Source: Patescibacteria group bacterium (GTDB lineage Bacteria; Patescibacteriota; Minisyncoccia; Phycocordibacterales; UBA12079). Taken from it: a stretch of 13,297 nt of DNA. The stretch is from assembly GCA_018821685.1 (NCBI GenBank), contig JAHJLO010000078.1:1-13297 (forward strand), in the 5' to 3' direction. The notes beneath the pieces are model-generated. The model had not been told where the DNA came from. It did no database searches and worked only from the letters and a program-made list of their open reading frames with translations. Numbering within the stretch: position 1 is the first letter of the stretch; the number at the start of each line of letters is the position of its first letter. Shown here in pieces: positions 5,624-13,297 of the stretch. Both the position numbers and the translations under genes were made by a program.

Positions 5624-8600
5624 ATGCAAAAGAAAGAACAAAAAGAACAAAAACAAAATTTCGACCTAGTTACTCTACGACTAGCTTCTCCTGAAAAAAT
5701 ATTAGAATGGTCTTACGGTGAAGTTACAAAACCTGAAACAATTAACTACCGAACACAAAGAAGTGAAAAGGGAGGTTTGTTTGATGAAAAAATCTTTGGA
5801 CCAGAAAAAGATTTTGAATGTTATTGTGGAAAATATAAAGGTATACGATATAAAGGTATTGTTTGTGAAAAATGTGGAGTTGAAATTACAAAAGCTATCG
5901 TCAGAAGAGACAGAATGGGTCATATTGAATTAGCGACTCCTGTTTCTCATATTTGGTATCTTAAGAGCATTCCCTCAAGAATCAGTACTCTTCTTGGACT
6001 AACAACTTCTGATATTGAGAAGGTTATCTATTTTGCTGGGTATATTGTTACTGAAGTAAATAAAACTGAAAAAGAAAGAGTTCTGAAAGATGTTGAGGCT
6101 GAGTTCAAAACAAAAATTAAAACTCTTAACGATGAAAAAACAAAAGAGAAATTAAAAGAATTACTTGTTAATGTTAAGAAAGAAATATCTGGAATCCATA
6201 AAGGGGCTGTTTTGGATGAGATTACTTACCATAAATTTGCTTTAAAATACGGAACTATTTTTGAAGCGAGTATTGGAGCTGAAGCTATTTATAATATCTG
6301 TAAAAATCTTAATTTAGATGACCTTATTCTTAAGATGGAAGTTAGAATGGAAAAGGCAGGTTCAATCGAAAGAATAAAATTAAATAAAAGACTAGGTTTA
6401 GCTCGAGCCATGGTAAAAGCCAATGTTCGACCTGAATGGATGTTCTTAACAAGAATTCCTGTTATTCCTCCAGCTATTAGACCAATGGTTTCTTTGGGTG
6501 GTGGACGTCATGCTACTTCAGATGTAAATGATTTATACAGAAGGGTTATTAACAGAAATAATCGTTTGAGAAAGTTGTTGGATATAAATGCTCCTGAAGT
6601 TATTTTAAGAAACGAAAAAAGAATTTTACAAGAAGCCGTTGACTCACTTATCGACAACTCAAAGAGGACTGGCGCTGGTTCAGCAATGAGTCAATCACAA
6701 AGAAGACCTCTAAAATCTCTTTCTGATAACCTAAAAGGTAAGCAAGGTTTGTTTAGACAAAACCTTCTTGGAAAACGAGTCGACTATTCTGGTCGTTCGG
6801 TTATTGTTGTTGGTCCCACATTAGATCTTGATCAGTGTGGTTTGCCTAAACATATGGCACTTGAATTATTCAGACCTTTTGTTATTTCAAAAATTTTGGA
6901 ACAAGGTTTAGCCTATAATATTAAGTGGGCAGGAAGACTTATTGATGAAGGAGTTCCTGAAGTTTGGGCTATTCTAGAAGGCGTTATTAAAGGTAAATAT
7001 GTTCTTCTAAACCGTGCTCCTACTCTACACAGACTTGGTATTCAAGCTTTCCAACCTAAACTTATTGAAGGTAACGCTATTCAGGTTCACCCATTAGTTT
7101 GTTCAGCTTTCAACGCTGACTTCGATGGTGATCAGATGGCTGTTCACGTTCCTTTGTCAGAGGAGGCTCAATTGGAAGCAAAAGAAATTATGGCTTCTGA
7201 TAAAAATGTTTTGAAACCTGGTAGCGGACGACCTGTGGTTTCTGCTAAGTTGCTTGATATTGTTTTGGGTTGTTACTGGATGACAAAAACTATTGATGGG
7301 AAGAAAGGAGAAGGAAAATATTTCCCAAGTCCAAATAATGCTATTACGGCCTACGACCTTGATGTTGTTGATTTTAGAGCAAAAATTAACGTAATGTCGA
7401 CTGATAATGAAAAGTATAAGCATTTTGAAGGAGAAATTTTTGAAACTTCTGTTGGAAGATTATTGTTCAACTCTGTCCTTCCTTCAGACTATCCATTTAT
7501 CAATAAAGAAATGACAAAGAAGTCAATGGCTAATTTGATTGATAATTTGATCGATAAGTATGGGACAAATAGACTTCCTAAAATTTTGGATAAGATTAAA
7601 ACTTTTGGATTTAGATATATAACAGAATCTGGTATTACCTGGAGTCTCGATGATATCGTTGTTCCAGAAGGTAAAAAAGATATCATTAAAATATCTCAGA
7701 AAAAATCAGATGATGTTTGGTCTCAATATGATGAGGGATTGCTTTCAGAAACCGAAAGACACCGAAGCAATGTCGAGATTTGGCATGATGCTAAGAGCCA
7801 AATTGAGGCACTTATTCCTGACTCCTTAGACCCGAATGGACCGGTTCACGATATGTGGATGTCTGGAGCTAGAGGTTCTCTCGGAAACTTAACTCAGATG
7901 GTTGGTATGAAAGGTTTGATTCAAAACACAGTTGGTGAAACCATTGAGTTCCCTATTATTTCTTCTGCAAAAGAAGGATTGACTCCTATCGAATATTTTA
8001 TTACGACTCACGGATCAAGAAAAGGTCTTGCCGATACTGCCTTGAACACAGCTAAAGCTGGTTATTTAACTAGACGTTTGTTTGATGTTGCTCAGGACGT
8101 GATCGTTAACTCAGAAGACTGTGGAACTAAAGAGGCTATTACAGTAAATAGAAATAGCTCCGCTGGTTTTGAAATTTCATTAGAAAAAAGTGTTAAGGGA
8201 AGATATTTAGCGAAGAATGTTGAAGATCCAAAAGGGAATATCATGTTTAAAAAAGGACACTTTATTTTAAGGGATGATGCTCGAGCCATGGAAGATGCTG
8301 GTGTTGAAGAGGTCGTAGTTCGATCTCCAATGTCATGTGAGGCTCCAAGAGGTGTTTGTAAAAAATGTTACGGACTGGATCTAGGAAGTGATAAAGTTGT
8401 TGAATTAGGAGAAGCTGTTGGTACTATTGCAGCTCAGGCTATTGGTGAACCAGGTACTCAGCTTACAATGAGAACCTTCCACCAAGGAGGTACTGCTTCT
8501 GTTGGTGGTGACATTACTTCTGGTCTTCCTCGAGTTGAAGAAATTTTTGAAAGAAGAATTCCAAAATCTCCGGCTGTTATCAGTAAGGTTGATGGTATGA

Positions 8601-9286
8601 TTCTTGAGATAATTAATGACGGGGATGTTAAAGAAATCACAATATTGCCTAACGAAACAGATAAAAGCAAATTCAAAAAAGACAAAAAGAACACTTATGT
8701 TGTTCCCTTTAATAGAACTATCCTGGTTAAATCCGGAGAGGCTGTTCAAAAAGGACAAATGCTAACTGATGGTTCTGCTGATATTGCTGAAATGTTCTTG
8801 TATGCAGGTAAATCAAAAACACAGGATTACATTATTGATGAGGCTACAAAGATTTATGAGCTTCAGGGAGCTTCTATTTCACGAAAACATGTTGAGGTTA
8901 TTATTAAACAAATGTTCTCAAGAAGCCGAGTTAAAGACTCTGGGGAAACAGGTTTAACTGTTGGCGAGGTTGTGGAAGATTATATTTTGGCAAAAGAAAA
9001 TGCAAAAGCAAAAGATGCTGGACTTGAATTAGCGAAAGCAACTCCTTTGATTCTTGGAATCACAGAAGTTTCCTTGACAAGAGAAAGTTTCCTTTCGGCT
9101 GTTTCTTTCCAAAATACAACAAAAATGCTTATCAACGCTTCACTTAGAGGAGCTCAAGACCGCTTGGTTGGTTTGAAAGAAAACATTATTGTCGGTAATT
9201 TAATTCCCGCAGGTTCTGCTTACGAAGGAAGTCCTAAAAAAGTGATGATTGACGAGTTGCAGGCTGGGTTAGAAGATCATAGATAA
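5624..9286 (+). CDS. rpoC: DNA-directed RNA polymerase subunit beta'
   Basis: RpoC carries the RNA polymerase active site. The N-terminal zinc site has C66, C68, C81 and C84 (CYCGKYKG, CEKCGVE). The conserved LLGKRVDYSGRSVIVVGP block leads to the catalytic NADFDGDQM, with Mg2+ ligands D499, D501 and D503. The bridge helix is near 790-820 (THGSRKGLADTALNTAKAGY). The second zinc site is C833, C905, C912 and C915, with the family's usual spacing. The trigger loop has GEPGTQLTMRTFH with M949, R950 and H953. The C-terminal LTRESFLSAVSFQNTTKML and ASLRGAQDRLVGLKENIIVG are intact. At 1220 aa it is close to Bacillus RpoC (about 1200) and lacks the proteobacterial insert. No SD precedes the ATG; the leader is A-rich (CTATAAAAAC). 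It lies second in the operon, 36 bases before dnaG. Confidence 0.98.
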   Translation: MQKKEQKEQKQNFDLVTLRLASPEKILEWSYGEVTKPETINYRTQRSEKGGLFDEKIFGPEKDFECYCGKYKGIRYKGIVCEKCGVEITKAIVRRDRMGHIELATPVSHIWYLKSIPSRISTLLGLTTSDIEKVIYFAGYIVTEVNKTEKERVLKDVEAEFKTKIKTLNDEKTKEKLKELLVNVKKEISGIHKGAVLDEITYHKFALKYGTIFEASIGAEAIYNICKNLNLDDLILKMEVRMEKAGSIERIKLNKRLGLARAMVKANVRPEWMFLTRIPVIPPAIRPMVSLGGGRHATSDVNDLYRRVINRNNRLRKLLDINAPEVILRNEKRILQEAVDSLIDNSKRTGAGSAMSQSQRRPLKSLSDNLKGKQGLFRQNLLGKRVDYSGRSVIVVGPTLDLDQCGLPKHMALELFRPFVISKILEQGLAYNIKWAGRLIDEGVPEVWAILEGVIKGKYVLLNRAPTLHRLGIQAFQPKLIEGNAIQVHPLVCSAFNADFDGDQMAVHVPLSEEAQLEAKEIMASDKNVLKPGSGRPVVSAKLLDIVLGCYWMTKTIDGKKGEGKYFPSPNNAITAYDLDVVDFRAKINVMSTDNEKYKHFEGEIFETSVGRLLFNSVLPSDYPFINKEMTKKSMANLIDNLIDKYGTNRLPKILDKIKTFGFRYITESGITWSLDDIVVPEGKKDIIKISQKKSDDVWSQYDEGLLSETERHRSNVEIWHDAKSQIEALIPDSLDPNGPVHDMWMSGARGSLGNLTQMVGMKGLIQNTVGETIEFPIISSAKEGLTPIEYFITTHGSRKGLADTALNTAKAGYLTRRLFDVAQDVIVNSEDCGTKEAITVNRNSSAGFEISLEKSVKGRYLAKNVEDPKGNIMFKKGHFILRDDARAMEDAGVEEVVVRSPMSCEAPRGVCKKCYGLDLGSDKVVELGEAVGTIAAQAIGEPGTQLTMRTFHQGGTASVGGDITSGLPRVEEIFERRIPKSPAVISKVDGMILEIINDGDVKEITILPNETDKSKFKKDKKNTYVVPFNRTILVKSGEAVQKGQMLTDGSADIAEMFLYAGKSKTQDYIIDEATKIYELQGASISRKHVEVIIKQMFSRSRVKDSGETGLTVGEVVEDYILAKENAKAKDAGLELAKATPLILGITEVSLTRESFLSAVSFQNTTKMLINASLRGAQDRLVGLKENIIVGNLIPAGSAYEGSPKKVMIDELQAGLEDHR

Positions 9287-9322
9287 AAAACGAGGAGAAG
9301 GTGTAAGTTTCAAATTAAAAAT

Positions 9323-11005
9323 ATGTCAATTGATAACGTCAGCCGAATAAAAGAAAGACTAGGGGTTGTTGACGTTGTCGGTTCATATATAAAATTAGAT
9401 AAAGCTGGGGCAAATTTGAAAGGGAAGTGTCCCTTTCATAATGAAAAAACCGCCTCATTCTTTGTTTCACCAGATAGAGGAACTTACAAATGTTTTGGGT
9501 GTGGCGCTGGAGGAGATATATTCACATTTGTTGAACAATTTGAGGGTGTTGATTTTCCGGGAGCTTTAAAAATTTTAGCAGAAAAGGCTGGCGTTGAACT
9601 TGTCAAAGAGGATCCTCGTTTAAAGGATGAAAGAGAAAGATTGTTTAAGGTTATGGAAGAAGCGACTTTGTTTTTTGAAAAAGGTCTTTCAGAGAATAAA
9701 GAAGTTCTGGGATATTTAGAAAATCGAGGATTAAAAAAAGAAACAATCAAAAATTTTAGAATAGGTTTTGTTCGGGATGATTGGACTTCGTTATATGATT
9801 TTTTAAAAACAAAAAATTTTAACGATTCTGAGATGGAAGAGGTTGGCTTGATTAAAAAAAGAGAAAAAGGAGATGGTTTTTACGACAGGTTTAGAGGTAG
9901 AGTAATTTTTCCAATATTTGATAATTCAGGGAGAACCATAGCTTTTTCCGGAAGGATTTACAAGGATGATGAAAAATCAGCAAAATATTTGAATAGTCCA
10001 GAGACAGTTCTTTTTCATAAATCAAAAATATTGTATGGGTATAATTTCGCTAAAAACGATATTCGAAAAAGAGATTTTTCAATTCTCGTAGAGGGCCAGA
10101 TGGATATCATCATGTCTCATCAAGCAGGTTTTACCAATGCAGTGGCCACTTCAGGAACAGCTTTAACGGGAGACCATTTAGTGTTATTGAAGAGGTTGTC
10201 TAATAAAATAGCGATGGCTTTCGATGGTGATAAAGCTGGTTTGAATGCCGCTAATAAAGGAGCCAAATTAGCTTTGGGAGAGGGAATGGAAGTTAAATTG
10301 GTTGAGATCCCTGAAGGGCTTGATCCCGCAGACTTTATTTTAAAAGATAAAGATGGTTGGGTTTCTGCCTTGAAAAATTCTGTTCATATTATAGACTTTA
10401 ATTTAAACGTTTTAAGAAATAAAGGTTTAGATAAAAGAAGTCTTGGAATGGAAATAAACAAAATTGTTTTGCCTTTGGTATCTGGTTTAAATAGTAAAAT
10501 TGAACAAGATTATTTTGTTTCAAAGATTTCGGCAAAAACCGGAATATCCGAAAGTGCTATTTGGGAAGATTTAGTCGGCTCTCCTAAGGATGAGATTATA
10601 GCGAAAGAGGAAATTATAATAACTCAGAAAAAGGTTTTAAAAACTAAAAATAAGGCTATTAGGGAACTTTCTGGGATACTATATTGGCAAAAGGGATTAG
10701 AAGAATCTGTTTTGGATATTGAGAAAACAGAAACACAATTAAAGGAGATACTTGGAGGAGATGTTTTTGAAAAAATCGAGAATCTATCTGATGAAATAAA
10801 AAATGAAATAATTTTTGAAGCCGAAAATTTATACACCGACGAAAGAGGTTTAAAAAATAAAGTAGAAGAGCTTTTTATTAATTTGGAGAAGGAATATTTA
10901 AAAGAAGAAAGAAATAAGGTTTTAAAGAAAATAAATGACGGAGACGAGAGCGACGATAATATGAAGCTGTATAATGAGTTGTCTAAAAAAATAGAAAAAA
11001 TTTAA
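9323..11005 (+). CDS. dnaG: DNA primase
   Basis: DnaG makes the RNA primers for replication and binds the replicative helicase through its C-terminal domain. The CHC2 zinc-binding domain has C36, H39, C57 and C60 (KCPFHNEKTASF, YKCFGCGAGGDIF). The core contains YDRFRGRVIFPI from Y187 and then the TOPRIM motifs: the acidic EGQMD (E257, D261) and the DGD pair D301/D303 in AFDGDKAG, followed by GLDPADF. The region after about 420 is charged, helical and divergent, as is normal for the helicase-interaction domain. At 560 aa it is typical of the family. The ATG is the only usual start codon in this frame after the rpoC stop. A GAGGAGAAGG stretch lies at 9292-9301, about 22 bases before it, too far for a normal SD. 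rpoD starts four bases after its stop, the dnaG-rpoD pairing seen in many bacteria. Confidence 0.97.
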   Translation: MSIDNVSRIKERLGVVDVVGSYIKLDKAGANLKGKCPFHNEKTASFFVSPDRGTYKCFGCGAGGDIFTFVEQFEGVDFPGALKILAEKAGVELVKEDPRLKDERERLFKVMEEATLFFEKGLSENKEVLGYLENRGLKKETIKNFRIGFVRDDWTSLYDFLKTKNFNDSEMEEVGLIKKREKGDGFYDRFRGRVIFPIFDNSGRTIAFSGRIYKDDEKSAKYLNSPETVLFHKSKILYGYNFAKNDIRKRDFSILVEGQMDIIMSHQAGFTNAVATSGTALTGDHLVLLKRLSNKIAMAFDGDKAGLNAANKGAKLALGEGMEVKLVEIPEGLDPADFILKDKDGWVSALKNSVHIIDFNLNVLRNKGLDKRSLGMEINKIVLPLVSGLNSKIEQDYFVSKISAKTGISESAIWEDLVGSPKDEIIAKEEIIITQKKVLKTKNKAIRELSGILYWQKGLEESVLDIEKTETQLKEILGGDVFEKIENLSDEIKNEIIFEAENLYTDERGLKNKVEELFINLEKEYLKEERNKVLKKINDGDESDDNMKLYNELSKKIEKI

Positions 11006-11009
11006 TAAT

Positions 11010-12275
11010 ATGGTAATAAAAACCAAAATAAAAAAGAATAAGGTAAAAAAAGTAATCGCTAAAAAAGCGGTTGCAAAAAAGACACCTGTTAAAAAAGCTC
11101 CAACAAAAAAAGTCCTTCCTAAAAAGAAAGCTGTTGTTTCAAAGTCAGATAAGAAAAAAACTTTTGTTGTTAATAAAGTAGCTCCTATAAAAAAAGTAGT
11201 TATTAAAAAATTAACAAAAGCTGATAAAAATAAAAAAGTTGAGAAATTAATATCACAAGGTAAAGAAAGAGGTTTTATTACTCACGACGGAATTCTTAAA
11301 GAATTTCCTACCATTGAAGATGATATTAATTTTTTGGAAGATTTATACGACAATCTCGAAGGAGCTAACATTGATATCGTAGAAAATGGAGGAATGTTGG
11401 AACTAGAAGATGATGATTCTGTTGCCAAAAAAGCAGGAGGTAGATATGATTCCATTCAAATTTATTTAAAGGAAATTGGTAAATATCCGCTATTGTCTGG
11501 TTTCGAAGAAAAAGAACTCGCTAAAAGAATCGAAGCAGGGGAGGAAGAAGCTAAAAACCTTTTGGCTAGAGCTAACCTGAGATTAGTTGTTTCCATTGCC
11601 AAAAAATATATAGGGAGAAGTCCGAATCTTACTTTACTAGACCTTATTCAAGAGGGAAACCTAGGCCTTTTTAAGGCTGTTGATAAATTTGATTGGACAA
11701 AAGGGTTTAAGTTTTCAACCTATGCGACTTGGTGGATTAGACAAGCTATTACGAGAGCTCTCGCTGATCAATCTAGGACAATTAGAATTCCAGTTCACAT
11801 GGTTGAAACAATTGCTAAGTATAAACAAGTAATGAGGAGATTATCTCAAGATTTGGGTCGAATGCCTTTGCCAGAAGAAATGGCAGAAGAAATGGAACTT
11901 GATATTGAGAAAATTTACAATATTCAACAAATTGATCAAGCAACTATTTCATTAGAAAATCCTGTCGGGGATGATTCTGATAACAGTAAATCTACATTAG
12001 GAGATTTTATCCCTGATGAAAAGATTTTGATGCCGGATCAAAATTCTTCAAGAAGAATTTTGACTGACCAGGTTAAAGAAATTTTAGAAGAGCTTTCTCC
12101 TAAAGAAAGAAAGATTCTTGAGATGAGACATGGTCTTGTTGATGGAATTACACATACTTTAGAGGAGGTAGGACGTGAATTCGGGGTTACTCGTGAACGT
12201 ATTCGACAGATTGAAGCAAAAGCCCACGAAAAGATAAGACAAAACGAGAAAGTAGAGAGATTAAGAAATTACTAA
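11010..12275 (+). CDS. rpoD: RNA polymerase primary sigma factor (RpoD/SigA) with Lys-rich N-terminal tail
   Basis: This is the housekeeping sigma factor, which directs RNA polymerase to -10/-35 promoters. Residues 77-125 resemble region 1.1 (KLISQGKERGFITHDGILKE). Region 1.2/2 includes YLKEIGKYPLLS (152-163), NLRLVVSIAKKYIGR and LLDLIQEGNLGLFKAVDKFD (209-228). The -10 and melting helix is KFSTYATWWIRQAITRAL (234-251). Region 3 contains RIPVHMVETIAK, and region 4 ends with LEEVGREFGVTRERIRQIEA (384-403), the -35 recognition helix. Residues 1-76 are an unusual basic tail of AKKA/PVKKAPTKK-like units: 31 Lys, no Arg and two Asp, reminiscent of histone H1 tails and of the Lys/Ala-rich N-termini of some actinobacterial SigA proteins. 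No SD is present; the ATG follows TTTAATAAT, four bases after dnaG, so coupled translation is likely. Confidence 0.97.
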   Translation: MVIKTKIKKNKVKKVIAKKAVAKKTPVKKAPTKKVLPKKKAVVSKSDKKKTFVVNKVAPIKKVVIKKLTKADKNKKVEKLISQGKERGFITHDGILKEFPTIEDDINFLEDLYDNLEGANIDIVENGGMLELEDDDSVAKKAGGRYDSIQIYLKEIGKYPLLSGFEEKELAKRIEAGEEEAKNLLARANLRLVVSIAKKYIGRSPNLTLLDLIQEGNLGLFKAVDKFDWTKGFKFSTYATWWIRQAITRALADQSRTIRIPVHMVETIAKYKQVMRRLSQDLGRMPLPEEMAEEMELDIEKIYNIQQIDQATISLENPVGDDSDNSKSTLGDFIPDEKILMPDQNSSRRILTDQVKEILEELSPKERKILEMRHGLVDGITHTLEEVGREFGVTRERIRQIEAKAHEKIRQNEKVERLRNY

Positions 12276-12278
12276 ACA

Positions 12279-12337
12279 AAACAAAAGAACAAAAAACTCG
12301 ACAAGTCGGACTTGTCGAGTTTTTTGTTCTTTTGTTT
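12279..12337. terminator. Bidirectional terminator between rpoD and the surface-protein gene, 27-bp stem
   Basis: Arms 12279-12305 and 12311-12337 pair perfectly over 27 bp around the 5-base loop TCGGA. The inner nine pairs are CTCGACAAG/CTTGTCGAG, bordered by six A and six T, then a mixed AT-rich extension. The left arm starts three bases after the rpoD stop and the right arm ends two bases before the stop of the convergent gene. It therefore can end transcription in both directions. Confidence 0.92.
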
Positions 12338-12339
12338 AT

Positions 12340-13297
12340 TTAACCCTCCAACAAAATTTTCAATCTTTCAATCAAAAAAAACAAAGAATCGATTTGTTTT
12401 TGGAGTAAAGTTTTGATACTTTCTATTCCACTTATTTCTGTTTCTCTTACACCAACTATTCCATTTCCCGTTATCTTATCTGTACTCATAATTCCAACAA
12501 CATTAGAACTATTAGATTTTGTATTATTGTTTCCATTAACAACAACATAGTAGGAATAATAACTTGAAGGTAATATATTTGAATCTGTAAAAGAGGGAGA
12601 GTTTGTTTTTAACAAAAACGAACCATTTTTAAATATAGAATAACTTTCAACAAGAGAAACTTCATTTGAATCACTCCATTTTAAATCTAAAGCTAAGTTA
12701 GAATCTAAAGAATGAGATACTTTTAAATCATCAATACTTGAAACACGAGCTTCACTATTATCAATTTCTTTTTGTTCAGGTAAAGTTTCTAAATCTAATT
12801 CACTTAAATCTTCAGATTCAATCTTCTCCGGAATTACAAAAGAATATAATTTATAATCAAAACCTGTATTGTAATTATCAGTAGATCTAACTTTAAAATA
12901 ATATTTAGTATCTTTCTCTATATTAACTTTCAAAACGACAGAATGATTTGTCTTAAAACTTCTCTCAATCTCAACTCTGTTAAGCCAATAGAACTTATCT
13001 GACCAATAAACTTCAGAAATAGCAGGCTTATCAGTTTTCCATTTAACAATAGCTTTATCCCCTTCAACATCAACGGTAACGTTACTTATTACAGGAGGAG
13101 GAATACTTTGTTTGTAGGCTGAGAATGAACCAGCAGCAGAAGAGACAGAAGCTACATATTCATCTGCTCCGATGTCCCAAGTTGAACGGGTGTCTCCGTC
13201 GATATCAGTAGCAAAAGCAAGATTAGCGTCTGCAGAAAGGTCTGTTCCTGCATCTAGAGCTGAGATGTCAGAGGAGGAGATATGGTAATCTTCATTA
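12340..13297 (-). CDS. Large surface protein, C-terminal part: beta-helix end, two FN3-like domains (5' end outside window)
   Basis: The minus-strand frame runs without a stop from the right edge to TAA at 12342-12340, giving 318 residues. A TTG at 12933 could be read as a start, but the frame is open and domain-coherent upstream, so I treat the gene as partial. Residues 1-47 carry DYHISSSDISALDAGTD and DIDGDTRSTWDIGADEY, the typical end of right-handed parallel beta-helix surface proteins. Residues 68-155 look like a fibronectin-III domain (KAIVKWKTDKPAISEVYW, TKYYFKVRSTDNYNTG). An acidic linker follows, then a second FN3-like domain at about 195-275 (LDLKWSDSNE, YSYYVVVNG). The last 30 or so residues form an amphipathic helix (TLLQKQIDSLFFLIERL) that might oligomerise or anchor the protein. 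Probably secreted, but the signal peptide would be off the window. It is convergent with rpoD. Confidence 0.78.
   Translation of the reverse strand, partial: NEDYHISSSDISALDAGTDLSADANLAFATDIDGDTRSTWDIGADEYVASVSSAAGSFSAYKQSIPPPVISNVTVDVEGDKAIVKWKTDKPAISEVYWSDKFYWLNRVEIERSFKTNHSVVLKVNIEKDTKYYFKVRSTDNYNTGFDYKLYSFVIPEKIESEDLSELDLETLPEQKEIDNSEARVSSIDDLKVSHSLDSNLALDLKWSDSNEVSLVESYSIFKNGSFLLKTNSPSFTDSNILPSSYYSYYVVVNGNNNTKSNSSNVVGIMSTDKITGNGIVGVRETEISGIESIKTLLQKQIDSLFFLIERLKILLEG

Larger units (their letters stand above)
2095..12337 (+). other. Proposed rpoB-rpoC-dnaG-rpoD transcription unit
   Basis: The four genes lie on one strand with gaps of 51, 36 and 4 bases. No inverted repeat with a T-run is seen in any gap. 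A promoter candidate stands before rpoB and a 27-bp terminator after rpoD. Together they imply one transcript for the two large RNA polymerase subunits, primase and the main sigma factor. Internal promoters inside the coding sequences cannot be excluded. Confidence 0.65.

Noticed and set aside
9292..9306. GAGGAGAAGG followed by GTG TAA just before dnaG
   Set aside because: It looks like an SD with a start-stop codon pair, but encodes nothing and is too far (about 22 bases) from the dnaG ATG to be its ribosome site. I treat it as chance or a remnant.
1..13297. Recoded genetic code (UGA = Gly, as in Gracilibacteria/Absconditabacteria)
   Set aside because: All core proteins read full length in the standard code without any in-frame TGA, and two genes (133-402 and 635-1225) end in TGA at sensible places.

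Overview
The window looks like a chromosomal segment of a low-GC bacterium with a small genome, most likely a member of the Patescibacteria (Candidate Phyla Radiation), perhaps a Parcubacteria-type lineage. This rests on the form of ribosomal protein S16 (LQRVGRKHDPSFRIVLTDSKNGPKSG type with a long charged tail), short RpoB (1064 aa) and RpoC (1220 aa) subunits without lineage inserts, AGA-dominated arginine codons in rpoB and rpoC, and core genes that mostly lack Shine-Dalgarno (SD) sequences. TGA is used as a stop by two genes, so the standard bacterial code fits better than the UGA=Gly code of Gracilibacteria and Absconditabacteria. The lineage call is inference from remembered family features and was not tested.

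Left region (1-1283): the last 42 codons of an IS30-family transposase, cut by the window edge. Its stop lies one base from the stop of a convergent small gene of unknown function (133-402, minus). A divergent gene (635-1225) encodes an unrecognised protein with three CXXC pairs. Both unknown genes have strong SD sequences, recognisable promoters and TGA stops, unlike the rest of the window. The region ends in a 15-bp stem terminator and looks like an accessory, possibly transferred, island.

Middle (1284-1975): rpsP, encoding S16, stands alone between two terminators. Its predicted promoter puts the transcript start on the ATG, so the mRNA may be leaderless. The protein carries a roughly 90-residue Glu/Ala-rich acidic tail.

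Intergenic control region (1976-2377): about 400 bases without a convincing gene. It holds two dyads, a perfect DnaA-box match, a TTGACA/TATAAA promoter and a leader of about 280 nt with two hairpins, one followed by a T-rich run.

Main operon (2378-12275): rpoB, rpoC, dnaG and rpoD follow one another on the plus strand with gaps of 51, 36 and 4 bases and no terminator between them. RNA polymerase core beta and beta', primase and the primary sigma factor may therefore be co-transcribed. RpoD has a Lys-rich, histone-H1-like N-terminal tail. A 27-bp perfect stem closes the operon.

Right end (12340-13297, minus): the C-terminal 318 residues of a large surface protein, with the end of a parallel beta-helix, two fibronectin-III-like domains and a C-terminal amphipathic helix, convergent with rpoD.

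I found no rRNA, tRNA, CRISPR array or clearly novel defence-type system. The most unusual points are the fused rpoBC-dnaG-rpoD layout, the opposite-charge tails on S16 and RpoD, and the change in translation signals between the left island and the core genes.
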